Assembly (NCBI GenBank): GCA_963972255.1
Contig: CAXATO010000015.1
Coordinates: 43,753-107,752, forward strand
Direction: 5' to 3'
DNA length: 64,000 nt
DNA from: UBA1479 sp002706405
GTDB taxonomy: Bacteria > Pseudomonadota > Alphaproteobacteria > Rhodospirillales > Casp-alpha2
Of this stretch, positions 18,221 through 26,083 are shown piece after piece. The translations under genes and the position numbers were made by a program. Within the stretch, counting starts at the first letter, position 1, and every line of letters starts with the position of its first letter. The notes under the pieces are model-generated. The model was not told where the DNA came from. It worked only from the letters and a program-made list of their open reading frames with translations, and searched no databases.

Positions 18221-18994
18221 TCAAAGCCCGAAAAAGGCTTCGGTCAGGATGTAGTTGAAGCAGAGAATGAGGATCGAGGCCGAGACCACGGAATTGGTCG
18301 TGGCCGCCCCCACACCCTGTGCGCCGCCCTTGGAATAGTAGCCGTGGTAGCAGCCCATGAGCGCGACCAGGAAGCCGAACACCGAAGCCTTGACCAGGCC
18401 GGAAATGATGTCCAGCGGCTCCAGGAAATCCCAGGTGTTCTGCAGGTAGATGGAGGGGTTGAAGCCCAGCTTGTAGACCGCGACCAGGAAGCCGCCGAAC
18501 ACGCCGATGATGTCGGCGACGAAAATCAGGATCGGCAGCATGATCACGCCGGCGATGATGCGCGGCACCACCAGATACTTGATGGCGTTGGTGGACAGGG
18601 TCGTCAGCGCGTCGATCTGTTCGGTCACGCGCATGGTGCCGATTTCGGCCGCCATGGAGGCCCCGACGCGCCCGGCGATCATCAGGCCGCCCAGCACGGG
18701 GGCCAGTTCGCGGGTCACCGACAGGACCACCACGTTGGCGATCGCACCTTCGGCCGAGAAGCGGGCGAAGCCGGTATAGCTCTGCAGGGCCAGGACCATG
18801 CCGGCGAAGATCGCCGTCAGGCCGACCACGGGCAGCGAGAAATACCCGATTTCGATCATCTGGCGGATCATGATGCGGGGGTAATAGGGGGGCAGGAAGC
18901 AATGGGTGACCGCCGTCATGGCGAACATGATCAGCCGACCCGCGGCGCCGAGAAAAGCCAGGAAGACCCGGCCGATGGCTTGCAATAGGTTCAT
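18221..18994 (-). CDS. mlaE: Phospholipid-trafficking ABC transporter permease MlaE
   Basis: This 257-residue permease of the MlaE/YrbE family has about five membrane helices. Typical family segments include QMIEIGYFSLPVVGLTAIF, GRVGASMAAEIGTMRVTEQ and DALTTLSTNAIKYLVVPRI. It pairs with MlaF to form the inner-membrane core of the lipid transporter. It lies 5 bases after alr and 3 bases before mlaF in the minus-strand operon dnaB-alr-mlaE-mlaF. Confidence 0.94.
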   Translation of the reverse strand: MNLLQAIGRVFLAFLGAAGRLIMFAMTAVTHCFLPPYYPRIMIRQMIEIGYFSLPVVGLTAIFAGMVLALQSYTGFARFSAEGAIANVVVLSVTRELAPVLGGLMIAGRVGASMAAEIGTMRVTEQIDALTTLSTNAIKYLVVPRIIAGVIMLPILIFVADIIGVFGGFLVAVYKLGFNPSIYLQNTWDFLEPLDIISGLVKASVFGFLVALMGCYHGYYSKGGAQGVGAATTNSVVSASILILCFNYILTEAFFGL

Positions 18995-18999
18995 CGTGA

Positions 19000-20136
19000 C
19001 TAGGCCGTGTCGCCCGCGTAGACGCGGTGGTAGCGGCGGCCGAGCGAGGTCAGGATTTCATAGCCGATGGTCCCGGCCTGGGCGGCCAGATCGTCGACCG
19101 TATGATGGGGGCCGATCAGGTCGACCGCCATGCCCGGCCTGCACTGGGCCTCCGGCACGGCCGTAACGTCGATGGTGATGAGATCCATGGATACCCGTCC
19201 CACAAGGGGCGCCTCGTAGTCCCCGATATACGCCGTCGCCCGGTTGCTCAGAGAACGGAGATAGCCGTCCGCATAACCCACGGGCAGGGTCGCGATGCGG
19301 GAAGGGCCCGCGATCCGGTGAGTGGCACCGTAGCCAACGGTCTCGGCACTGTCAACGTCCCGCACCTGCAGGATTTTCGCTTTCAGACGAATGACTTGCG
19401 CCATGGGATTAGGGCTGCCGGGGGTCGGGTTGACGCCGTAGAGGGCGACCCCCGGGCGGGCCAGATCAAAGTGATAATCGGGGCCCAGGAATACGCCCGA
19501 GGAATTGGCGAAGGAGGCCCGCCCCATGGGCAGATGCGCCCGCGCTTCCCGGAACAGGGCAAGCTGCTGGGCATTCTGCGGACTGTCTTCGTCGGCGGAG
19601 GCGAGGTGGCTCATGACGGTTTGGATGTCGAGGCCGTCCAGCAGGGACGGATCGTCGACGACCTGCGCGAATTCGCCCCGGTCCAGGCCCAGGCGGCACA
19701 TGCCGGTGTCGACATGGAGGACGCAGGGCAGGGGATTCCCCACTTTGGCGCAGAAGGTGCGCCAGCGCGCCGCGTCGCCCAGGCTATTGAGAGCGGGGAT
19801 CAAGTTGTATTCCCGAAACGCCTCTTCGGCCCCGTCATGGGCGCCGTTGAGGACATGAATGCGGGCGTCGGCCAGGTGTCGGCGCAGCGTCACGCCTTCG
19901 TCCGCGTGGGCAACGAAAAAGTCGCGGGCACCTGCCGCCCACAGCGCCGTGGCGGCCGGTCCGATGCCGATTCCATAAGCGTCGGCCTTGACCACGGCCG
20001 CCGCCGTGGCGCCGTTGGAAAGCCTGCTGGATACGAGCCGGTAATTGGCTTGAAGGGCGGCCAGGTCGACGGTCAATACAGCGCCGGCCAGAAGCGCATC
20101 GACGCCGCCGGATTGCTGTTCGTCAGTCTTCGCCAT
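19000..20136 (-). CDS. alr: Alanine racemase
   Basis: This PLP enzyme of about 378 residues interconverts L- and D-alanine for peptidoglycan. The PLP lysine is in AAVVKADAYGIG and the opposing catalytic tyrosine in VGYGATH; MSHLASADED and GVALYGVNP are further family landmarks. The ATG at 20136 lies inside the end of dnaB (14-base overlap). An in-frame start 20 codons upstream is less likely because it would overlap dnaB more deeply. Downstream genes mlaE and mlaF share the transcript direction. Confidence 0.95.
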   Translation of the reverse strand: MAKTDEQQSGGVDALLAGAVLTVDLAALQANYRLVSSRLSNGATAAAVVKADAYGIGIGPAATALWAAGARDFFVAHADEGVTLRRHLADARIHVLNGAHDGAEEAFREYNLIPALNSLGDAARWRTFCAKVGNPLPCVLHVDTGMCRLGLDRGEFAQVVDDPSLLDGLDIQTVMSHLASADEDSPQNAQQLALFREARAHLPMGRASFANSSGVFLGPDYHFDLARPGVALYGVNPTPGSPNPMAQVIRLKAKILQVRDVDSAETVGYGATHRIAGPSRIATLPVGYADGYLRSLSNRATAYIGDYEAPLVGRVSMDLITIDVTAVPEAQCRPGMAVDLIGPHHTVDDLAAQAGTIGYEILTSLGRRYHRVYAGDTA

Positions 20137-21700
20137 GGAAGCGCTGGCGGTAGGGATGGTCCTTCGACAGGTTTCCGAACCGCGTGAAGGCACCATTGAA
20201 GTGCATGGGCACGTTGCCGATGGGGCCGTGGCGCTGCTTGGCGACGATCACTTCGGCGACCTGGTGGATGTCCTGTAAGGCGCCTTCCCAGCGCTCCAGG
20301 CGTTCGACCAGCTTGCCGTCGTCTTCGTCGGCGCGGCGCGACGGCTTCTTGCGCTCCATGTAGTATTCTTCGCGGTAAATGAACATGACCACGTCGGCGT
20401 CCTGTTCGATGGATCCCGATTCACGAAGGTCGGCCAGCTGCGGGCGCGGCGGGTCGCGTTGTTCGACCGTTCGTGACAGCTGCGACAGGGCCAGCACGGG
20501 CACTTCCAGTTCCTTGGCCAGGGTCTTCAGGCCACGGGTGATTTCCGACACTTCCTGGACGCGGCCGTCGCTGCGGCTGGTCGAGCTGCCGGACACCAGC
20601 TGAAGGTAATCGATCACGATCAGGCCCAGGTTATGGCGGCGCTTCAGGCGCCGGGCGCGGGTGCGCAGCGCGCTGACCGTCAGGGCCGGGGTATCGTCGA
20701 TGAACAGGGGGATGTTGTGCAAGGTGGTCGAGGCATTGACCAGCTTGGTGAACTCCTCGTTCTCCAACATGCCTTTGCGGATGCGGTCCGACCCGATTTC
20801 GGCCTGTTCCGAAAGAATACGGCTGGCCAGCTGTTCGGCCGACATTTCCAACGAGAAAAACCCGACCACGGCGCCTTCCGACCCCTGGGTGCGGGAGTAA
20901 TTCCAGGCCACGTTGAAAGCGATGTTGGTGGCGAGGGCCGTTTTGCCCATGGAGGGTCGGCCGGCGAGAATCACAAGGTCCGACGCATGGAGGCCGCCGA
21001 GAAGGGCATCCATGTCGATGAAATCCGTGGCGACGCCGGACAGCCCGCCATCGCGCTTGTGGGCGAGTTCCGCGGAATTGATGGCGGCCACGACCGAGGA
21101 CTTGAAGTCCTGGAACCCGCCTTCGTAATTGCCCGAGGTGGCAAGGTCGTACAGCGCTTGTTCGGCCCGTTCGATCTGGTCCGTCGCCGTCTCGTCGACG
21201 TCGCCGCCATAGGCGCCGTTGACCACGTCTTCGCCCAGGTTGATCAGTTCGCGCCGCAGGTACAGGTCATAGACGATGCGCCCGTATTCGCGGGCGTTGA
21301 TGACGGTGACGGCGCTGGCTGCCAAATCGGTCAGATAGGCGGGACCGCCGATCTCCGACAGGGAATTCTCGTTCTCGAAGAACCGCTTCAGGGTGACCGG
21401 GTCGGCGATCTGGCCGTGGTCGATGAGCTTTTCCGCCGCCTGATAGACCTTGGCGTGCTGTTCGACGGCGAAATGTTCCGGCTTGAGGAACTCGGCGACC
21501 TGCTCATACGCCCGGTTGTTGACCAGAAGCGCGCCGAGAAGCGCCTTTTCCGCATCCAAGTTGTGCGGCATGGAGCGAAATCCGGCGGCCGCGCCTTGGT
21601 CATGAGGCCCGCCATGCGGGGGCGCGTCATAGGAATCCCCGGGTAAATCTTCGTGATACGACTGGGTGTCTTCGGGGGGATCGGTGAGGGTCGTGTTCAT
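20123..21700 (-). CDS. dnaB: Replicative DNA helicase
   Basis: This 525-residue hexameric helicase of the replisome has an N-terminal DnaB domain beginning at SMPHNLDAEKALLGALLVNN. An Asp/Gly-rich leader of about 40 residues precedes it. The RecA-like C-terminal domain has Walker A in ILAGRPSMGKTALATN, FFSLEMSAEQLASR and Walker B LIVIDYLQLV. There is no intein. Its upstream region (21701-21874) contains three near-consensus DnaA boxes. It is the first gene of the run leading into alr and mlaEF. Confidence 0.97.
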   Translation of the reverse strand: MNTTLTDPPEDTQSYHEDLPGDSYDAPPHGGPHDQGAAAGFRSMPHNLDAEKALLGALLVNNRAYEQVAEFLKPEHFAVEQHAKVYQAAEKLIDHGQIADPVTLKRFFENENSLSEIGGPAYLTDLAASAVTVINAREYGRIVYDLYLRRELINLGEDVVNGAYGGDVDETATDQIERAEQALYDLATSGNYEGGFQDFKSSVVAAINSAELAHKRDGGLSGVATDFIDMDALLGGLHASDLVILAGRPSMGKTALATNIAFNVAWNYSRTQGSEGAVVGFFSLEMSAEQLASRILSEQAEIGSDRIRKGMLENEEFTKLVNASTTLHNIPLFIDDTPALTVSALRTRARRLKRRHNLGLIVIDYLQLVSGSSTSRSDGRVQEVSEITRGLKTLAKELEVPVLALSQLSRTVEQRDPPRPQLADLRESGSIEQDADVVMFIYREEYYMERKKPSRRADEDDGKLVERLERWEGALQDIHQVAEVIVAKQRHGPIGNVPMHFNGAFTRFGNLSKDHPYRQRFHGED

Positions 21701-21746
21701 GGCTTACTGGTTACCGAATGCCGCGCCGATGGGGTAGGGGCTGGCG

Positions 21747-21823
21747 TGGGGATAAGTGCTTCACTGGGGATCAATTCCATACCCTGCGGTAGGAATGTGA
21801 GTATGTGGATGAAATGTGGGTAA
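21747..21823 (-). promoter_or_regulatory. Cluster of three DnaA-box-like 9-mers upstream of dnaB
   Basis: Read on the minus strand, TTATCCCCA (21747-21755), TCATCCACA (21804-21812) and TTACCCACA (21815-21823) each differ by one base from the E. coli DnaA box TTATCCACA, all in the same orientation. They lie in the 174-base gap between cfa and dnaB, 47-123 bases ahead of the dnaB start. This may mark DnaA control of dnaB. A full origin is not supported: there is no unwinding element or further boxes. Confidence 0.4.
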
Positions 21824-21874
21824 ATTCAAGGCACGCGCCGAACGCCAGCCCAGGCGCGGCCTTGGGCCAGCCGG

Positions 21875-23119
21875 TCAGGCGGCGGCGCCGTCGCGGGTTG
21901 ATGCCTTTTGCCGGCGATTCGTCCGCTTCTCCCATTCGGTGATGTAATCGCGGGTCAGCGGCAGCACGTCGCGCTTTTTTGTCAACTGGATCTGGAACAC
22001 CACGTTGTCCATGTTGCGGAACGAGCATTCGCTGGCTGCCAGGTAGTATTCCCACATGCGGCAGAAACGCTCGTCATAGATCTCCTTGGCCTCGTCGCGC
22101 CGCTTCTGGAAGCGCGCGCGCCAGTGCTTCAGGGTTTCGGCGTAGTGCAGGCGCAGGATTTCCACATCGGTGGTGATGAGGCGCGTCTGCTCGATGTTGT
22201 GCATGACCTCGGACAGGGCCGGGACATAGCCGCCGGGGAAGATGTACTTGCGGATCCAGGGATTGGTGGCGCGCGGGACTTCCGACCGCCCGATGGTGTG
22301 GATCAGCGCCACGCCGTCCTCGGTCAGAAGGTTTCGCACGGTTTGGAAGTATTCTTTGAAATGGGTGATGCCGACGTGTTCGAACATGCCGACGGACACG
22401 ATCCGGTCGAACGTCCCCGTCTGTTCCCGGTAGTCGCGCAGATGGAACTGGGCGCGGTCGGACAAGCCCGCCTTGGCCGCCCTTTCCCGCGCCACGCCCA
22501 ACTGCTCCGTCGACAGGGTCAGGCCCGTGACCTGGGCGTCCAGTTCGCCGGCCAGATAGAGCCCCAGCCCGCCCCAGCCGCAACCGATATCCAGGACCTT
22601 CATGCCGGGCTTGATCATCAGCTTGGCGGCCAGGTGGCGCTTCTTGTTCAGTTGTGCCGTGTCCAGGCTGTCCTGCGGGCTCTGGAAGTAGGCGCAGGAA
22701 TACTGGCGGTCACGATCCAGGAACAGCTCGTAGAGCCGCCCGTTGAGGTCGTAATGATGGGCCACGTTCTTCCGCGCCCGTGATGCGGGATTGTACTGCT
22801 GCAGGCGGCGGAACAAGGTATCGGCGGCGGCGACCCAAGCCATCATCGGGTGTTCGCCGCTGCGTTCCATGTTGAAGGTGATGAAGTCCAGAAAATCGAA
22901 GATCGTGCCGTCCTCGACCGTGAACGTGCCGTCCATATAGGCTTCGCCCAGGTACAGGGCCGGGTTGAAGAACAGCTTCCAATGGAGCGATGGGTCGTGA
23001 AACCGGATGGTCAGATTGGCGCCCGGTGACCCGGAAAACACATGTTCCCGTCCGTGCGCGTCGATGGCTGTCAGTCTGCCGGTCTGGACGATATGGCGAA
23101 GTACATGCGCGAACAGCAT
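21875..23119 (-). CDS. cfa: Cyclopropane-fatty-acyl-phospholipid synthase
   Basis: This SAM-dependent methyltransferase of about 414 residues adds a methylene bridge to unsaturated phospholipid acyl chains at the inner membrane. The N-terminal lipid-binding part has FFNPALYLGEAYMDGTF. The catalytic domain contains KNVAHHYDLNGRLYELFLD, the SAM motif VLDIGCGWGGLGLYLA and SVGMFEHVG. The ATG at 23119 is chosen for its GGAAGGTGGAT ribosome site and the family's usual start. An upstream in-frame start (23188) adds unrelated residues. Confidence 0.95.
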   Translation of the reverse strand: MLFAHVLRHIVQTGRLTAIDAHGREHVFSGSPGANLTIRFHDPSLHWKLFFNPALYLGEAYMDGTFTVEDGTIFDFLDFITFNMERSGEHPMMAWVAAADTLFRRLQQYNPASRARKNVAHHYDLNGRLYELFLDRDRQYSCAYFQSPQDSLDTAQLNKKRHLAAKLMIKPGMKVLDIGCGWGGLGLYLAGELDAQVTGLTLSTEQLGVARERAAKAGLSDRAQFHLRDYREQTGTFDRIVSVGMFEHVGITHFKEYFQTVRNLLTEDGVALIHTIGRSEVPRATNPWIRKYIFPGGYVPALSEVMHNIEQTRLITTDVEILRLHYAETLKHWRARFQKRRDEAKEIYDERFCRMWEYYLAASECSFRNMDNVVFQIQLTKKRDVLPLTRDYITEWEKRTNRRQKASTRDGAAA

Positions 23120-23269
23120 ATCCACCTTCCCCCCTGGGGCAGGAATGCACGTTCTTACCCCTGGGCGTTTCCTTAAACGCGAAAGCAACCGTGGTACTTT
23201 ATAATTGTTCTAAAAATTGCCGATGGAGTCAATCCGCCCTGTGGTCCCGTTCCCCGCCGCTTGGGCACG

Positions 23270-23296
23270 AAAAAAGGCGGCCCCGTGCGGGCCGCC
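23270..23296 (-). terminator. Intrinsic terminator of the rpsF-rpsR-rplI operon
   Basis: A perfect 8-bp inverted repeat (GGCGGCCC / GGGCCGCC, loop of 5) at 23276-23296 is followed, in the minus direction, by six T residues. It lies about 40 bases beyond the rplI stop and isolates the ribosomal operon from cfa. Confidence 0.85.
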
Positions 23297-23336
23297 TTCT
23301 TCTTGAACCGTTTGTCCGCGGATATGCGGGCGCGGT

Positions 23337-24086
23337 TTATTTGTCTTCGTCGCTCGCGTCTTCGGCCGGCGCTTCGGCGGCGGCGGCAGCGGCGGCTTCC
23401 GCAGCGGCAGCGGCCGCGAGGGCCCGGGCTTCCGCGTCCGCCTTGTCCTTGGCGGCGGCCGCGGCTTCGTCGGCGGCGTCTTCGGCGGCTTCGGCAACGG
23501 CCTCACCGGCGACGTCTTCCTCGAACACGGCATCCGCCTGGGCGGCCACGGCTTCGGCCGCTTCGGCCGCGAGATCAGCGGCTTCCTTGGCGTCTTCACC
23601 GACCAGGGCCATGCCCGTATCGGACTGGACCTGGGCTTCGTCCGGGGTCCGGGCGACGTTGGCGGTGATGGTCACCGTGACTTCCGGGTGCAGGCGCACG
23701 ATCACGTCGTGCAGGCCCAGGTTCTTGATCGGGCGGGCCAGTTCGACCTGACGGCGGGCGACGGTGAAGCCGGCGGCATCCAGAGCCTCGGTGACATCGC
23801 GGGCATTGACCGAACCGTACAACTGACCGGCTTCACCGGCCTGACGGATCAGGATGACCTTGGTGCCGTCCATCTTGGTGGCGACGGCTTCCGCTTCCTT
23901 GCGGGATTCCAGGTTCTGGGTTTCAAGCTGCGCCTTCTGGGCTTCGAACACGCGCTTGTTTTCTTCCGTCGCGCGCAGCGCCTTCTGCTGGGGCAGCAGG
24001 TAATTGCGGGCAAAGCCGGCTTTGACCTTCACCACGTCGCCCATCTGGCCCAGTTTCTCAATACGTTCCAACAGGATCACGTCCAT
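23337..24086 (-). CDS. rplI: 50S ribosomal protein L9 with long Ala-rich acidic tail
   Basis: The first 150 or so residues are a normal L9: MDVILLERIEKLGQMGD, the conserved GFARNYLLPQQKA, and the C-terminal domain with GQLYGSVNARDVTEAL. About 100 further residues follow, made almost entirely of Ala, Glu, Asp and a few Lys, giving 249 residues against the usual 148-150. The tail is helical in character and strongly acidic. GGAGAG sits ahead of the ATG. It is last in the order rpsF-rpsR-DUF2232-rplI and is followed by a strong terminator. Confidence 0.96.
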   Translation of the reverse strand: MDVILLERIEKLGQMGDVVKVKAGFARNYLLPQQKALRATEENKRVFEAQKAQLETQNLESRKEAEAVATKMDGTKVILIRQAGEAGQLYGSVNARDVTEALDAAGFTVARRQVELARPIKNLGLHDVIVRLHPEVTVTITANVARTPDEAQVQSDTGMALVGEDAKEAADLAAEAAEAVAAQADAVFEEDVAGEAVAEAAEDAADEAAAAAKDKADAEARALAAAAAAEAAAAAAAEAPAEDASDEDK

Positions 24087-24101
24087 TGCGATCTCTCCTA
24101 C

Positions 24102-25052
24102 TCAATCATCATGCGGCGGGTTGCCGCCTGCGGGGCCGATCAGCCGATGGCGGATGCCACCCCATTGTTCCAGGACGCCGATTGCCGCGGTCACAAGAAG
24201 ACCGGCCCAACCGACAACGAAAATTAGAAAGTAGATAGCCACCAGGGCGAAGCCCCCGTGCCGGACCCGCCGTGCCCAATGATGGATGACGGCAAGGCCC
24301 AAAAGGAAAAACGGCACGGCCAAAGCCAGGGTCAGATTGCGGGCAAGGAACTGAAGTTCGCCGCTCGCCACCAGGGACACCAAAGCCGCCCCGACCAAGG
24401 CCCAGGAAATCCATTCCGGCAGGACCAAATTGGCATAACGCGGCGTCGGGCGCAGGTTACGCCCGATCCGTGCCAGGAAGGACTGCGCCACGGCCGCGCT
24501 GATCATGGCCATGATGATCCAGCTTGATCCCAAGGATGCCGGCAGCAGCGGGCTGTAAAGCTGCACCATCTCGTCACGCATCGCCTGCGGCATGTCCGGA
24601 GCCATGGCGGCCAGGACTTCAGACAGGCGGTCGGTGACGATGATGCTGAGACCCGTGCCGTTGGCGATGAACACCAAACCAGCCAGAAGCATCAGCGATC
24701 CCGCCATGCCGGACAGGCCGGCGACGATCGGGCCCGGGGCCATCCATTCGGTATGGCCGTCGGGGGCTTGGCGCTGAAGCATGGCGTGCCGGATCACAGC
24801 CCAGGCCGGCAGCAGGTGGACCAGGGCGAACACCCCGGCCACCAGCACGCCGCCCAAAACCAATGCCGCGACGAAACCGCTTAAGGTTGCCACCGTGCCC
24901 GCCGTCACGCCATAGGCGAAACCGGTCAGGTAGATGGGCAAAGCGGCAACATAGAACAGCAACAGCCCACCGGGGGCGCCGTTCAGGGCCGGCATGGCCG
25001 CCACCAGGCTTAAAAGACCTGCACAGATGGCGATCAGGAACGATTTCGGCAT
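24102..25052 (-). CDS. DUF2232-type polytopic membrane protein
   Basis: This 316-residue protein has about eight hydrophobic helices (for example LLLFYVAALPIYLTGFAYGV, VAAGVFALVHLLPAW-like segments, FALVAIYFLIFVVGWAGLLV). It has the FYVAALPIYLTGFAYG start shared by alphaproteobacterial DUF2232 proteins, which sit between rpsR and rplI. The function is unknown. It lies 15 bases before rplI and about 50 bases after rpsR. Confidence 0.85.
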   Translation of the reverse strand: MPKSFLIAICAGLLSLVAAMPALNGAPGGLLLFYVAALPIYLTGFAYGVTAGTVATLSGFVAALVLGGVLVAGVFALVHLLPAWAVIRHAMLQRQAPDGHTEWMAPGPIVAGLSGMAGSLMLLAGLVFIANGTGLSIIVTDRLSEVLAAMAPDMPQAMRDEMVQLYSPLLPASLGSSWIIMAMISAAVAQSFLARIGRNLRPTPRYANLVLPEWISWALVGAALVSLVASGELQFLARNLTLALAVPFFLLGLAVIHHWARRVRHGGFALVAIYFLIFVVGWAGLLVTAAIGVLEQWGGIRHRLIGPAGGNPPHDD

Positions 25053-25104
25053 CGGTTTAAGTATCCCTGTTCCGTGCCCCGTTTCCGCGGGGCACGGTTA
25101 GCAG

Positions 25105-25365
25105 TTACTTCACCACGTAGGGAAGCAAGGCAAGGAAGCGGGCTTGTTTGATGGCTTTGGCAAGTTCACGCTGTTTCTTGTTGGAAACGGCTGTAATACG
25201 CGAGGGGACGATCTTTCCGCGTTCGGAAATGAAGCGGCCCAGCAGGCGCGTATCCTTGTAATCGATCTTCGGGCCGTTCGGTCCGGCAAACGGGCAGCTT
25301 TTGCGGCGCCGATTGAAGACCGGCCGGGCACTCCGGCCAGCGGGCTTTGCGGTTTCTTCACTCAT
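25105..25365 (-). CDS. rpsR: 30S ribosomal protein S18
   Basis: This 86-residue small-subunit protein contains RRRKSCPFAG, DYKDTRLLGRFISERGKIVP and SRITAVSNKKQRELAKAIK, all standard S18 motifs. It partners with S6 in the platform of the 30S subunit. The start overlaps the rpsF stop by 4 bases (ATGA), so synthesis of the two partners is coupled. Confidence 0.97.
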   Translation of the reverse strand: MSEETAKPAGRSARPVFNRRRKSCPFAGPNGPKIDYKDTRLLGRFISERGKIVPSRITAVSNKKQRELAKAIKQARFLALLPYVVK

Positions 25366-25811
25366 GCGTCGTCTCCTTTGTCACGGTTGCGACTGGAGTC
25401 GCCACCATCGGAATCAGGGCGCGGGCCACGGTCGGGACGGTCACCACGGTCAGGGCGCGGGCCCCGGCGCGGACGTTCGTCGCCGCGGTCCTTATTCTGA
25501 ATGATGATCGACGGGCCTTCTTCAAGTTCGTCGACGCGCAGGGTCATGTGACGCATGACGTCTTCGTTGATCCGCATCTGGCGCTCCATCTCGGCGACGG
25601 CATCGGCCGGCGCATCGATGTTCATGAGCATGTAGTGGCCCTTGCGGTTCTTCTTGATCCGATAGGCAAGGTTGCGCAGCCCCCAGTATTCTTTCTTCTG
25701 GATGCTGCCGCCGCCGCCGGCGATGGCTTTTTCGAAGAGTTCGACCAGACCGTCGACCTGTGCGGACGAGATGTCGGGTCGCGCGATAAACACGCTTTCG
25801 TAATAAGGCAT
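25362..25811 (-). CDS. rpsF: 30S ribosomal protein S6 with Arg/Asp/Gly-rich tail
   Basis: This 149-residue protein has an S6 core (MPYYESVFIARPDISSAQVD, KKEYWGLRNLAYRIKKNRKG) to about residue 105. A tail of about 40 residues made of repeated RPDRG/RPRRG-like units ends in an acidic stretch. S6 of other bacteria can carry Glu tails added by RimK; this tail is encoded and of a different composition. The ribosome site GGGAGC lies ahead of the ATG. It is the first gene of the operon. Confidence 0.97.
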   Translation of the reverse strand: MPYYESVFIARPDISSAQVDGLVELFEKAIAGGGGSIQKKEYWGLRNLAYRIKKNRKGHYMLMNIDAPADAVAEMERQMRINEDVMRHMTLRVDELEEGPSIIIQNKDRGDERPRRGPRPDRGDRPDRGPRPDSDGGDSSRNRDKGDDA

Positions 25812-25819
25812 ATAAGCTC

Positions 25820-25895
25820 CCTTTGGCTTGTCTCAGCCCCCACCATGGGGACATAGCCGGCCATACACGTTTCCTGACCGACAAGGAGGTCGGGG
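25820..25895 (-). ncRNA. rpsF 5' leader with hairpins (possible S6:S18 autoregulatory site)
   Basis: The leader between the putative promoter and rpsF can form GTCCCC-atg-GTGGGGGC-type and CCGAC-ctcctt-GTCGG hairpins. rpsF leaders in many bacteria contain an S6:S18-binding structure that represses translation. I cannot confirm the conserved elements by eye, so this is a location-based suggestion. Confidence 0.25.
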
Positions 25896-25915
25896 AATTT
25901 GCCCCGAGGCGGCGC

Positions 25916-25943
25916 ACTATACACATTCCCGGAAACCGCGCAA
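25916..25943 (-). promoter_or_regulatory. Putative sigma-70-type promoter of rpsF
   Basis: Read on the minus strand, TTGCGC (25938-25943) is followed after 16 bases by TATAGT (25916-25921), one mismatch from the -10 consensus. It would give an rpsF leader of about 100 bases. Confidence 0.55.
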
Positions 25944-26015
25944 GCAGGCAGAAATTCAGCGTTTCAAGCAGATGTTGAGGGGCGGGCGCCCACCGGCTAC
26001 CCTCGTCCTGCGCCC

Positions 26016-26045
26016 TTGACAGTCCAGGGGCGGGGCGGCAATACC
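26016..26045 (+). promoter_or_regulatory. Putative promoter of fabD
   Basis: TTGACA at 26016-26021 matches the -35 consensus exactly and is followed by an AATACC-like weak -10 at 26040-26045, 38 bases before the fabD start. The -10 match is poor. Confidence 0.4.
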
Positions 26046-26083
26046 TCTCGCCCCAATTCAACGAAGGGAGCACAGTCGCTTTC

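Noticed and set aside
17426..18988. A 520-codon plus-strand frame opposite mlaF and mlaE
   Set aside because: Antisense shadow, rich in His, Asp and Gln without any domain, while the minus strand has full ABC transporter motifs.
21701..21874. Chromosomal origin of replication beside dnaB
   Set aside because: Only three near-match DnaA boxes are present, with no long AT-rich unwinding region and no dnaA, gidA or parAB nearby.
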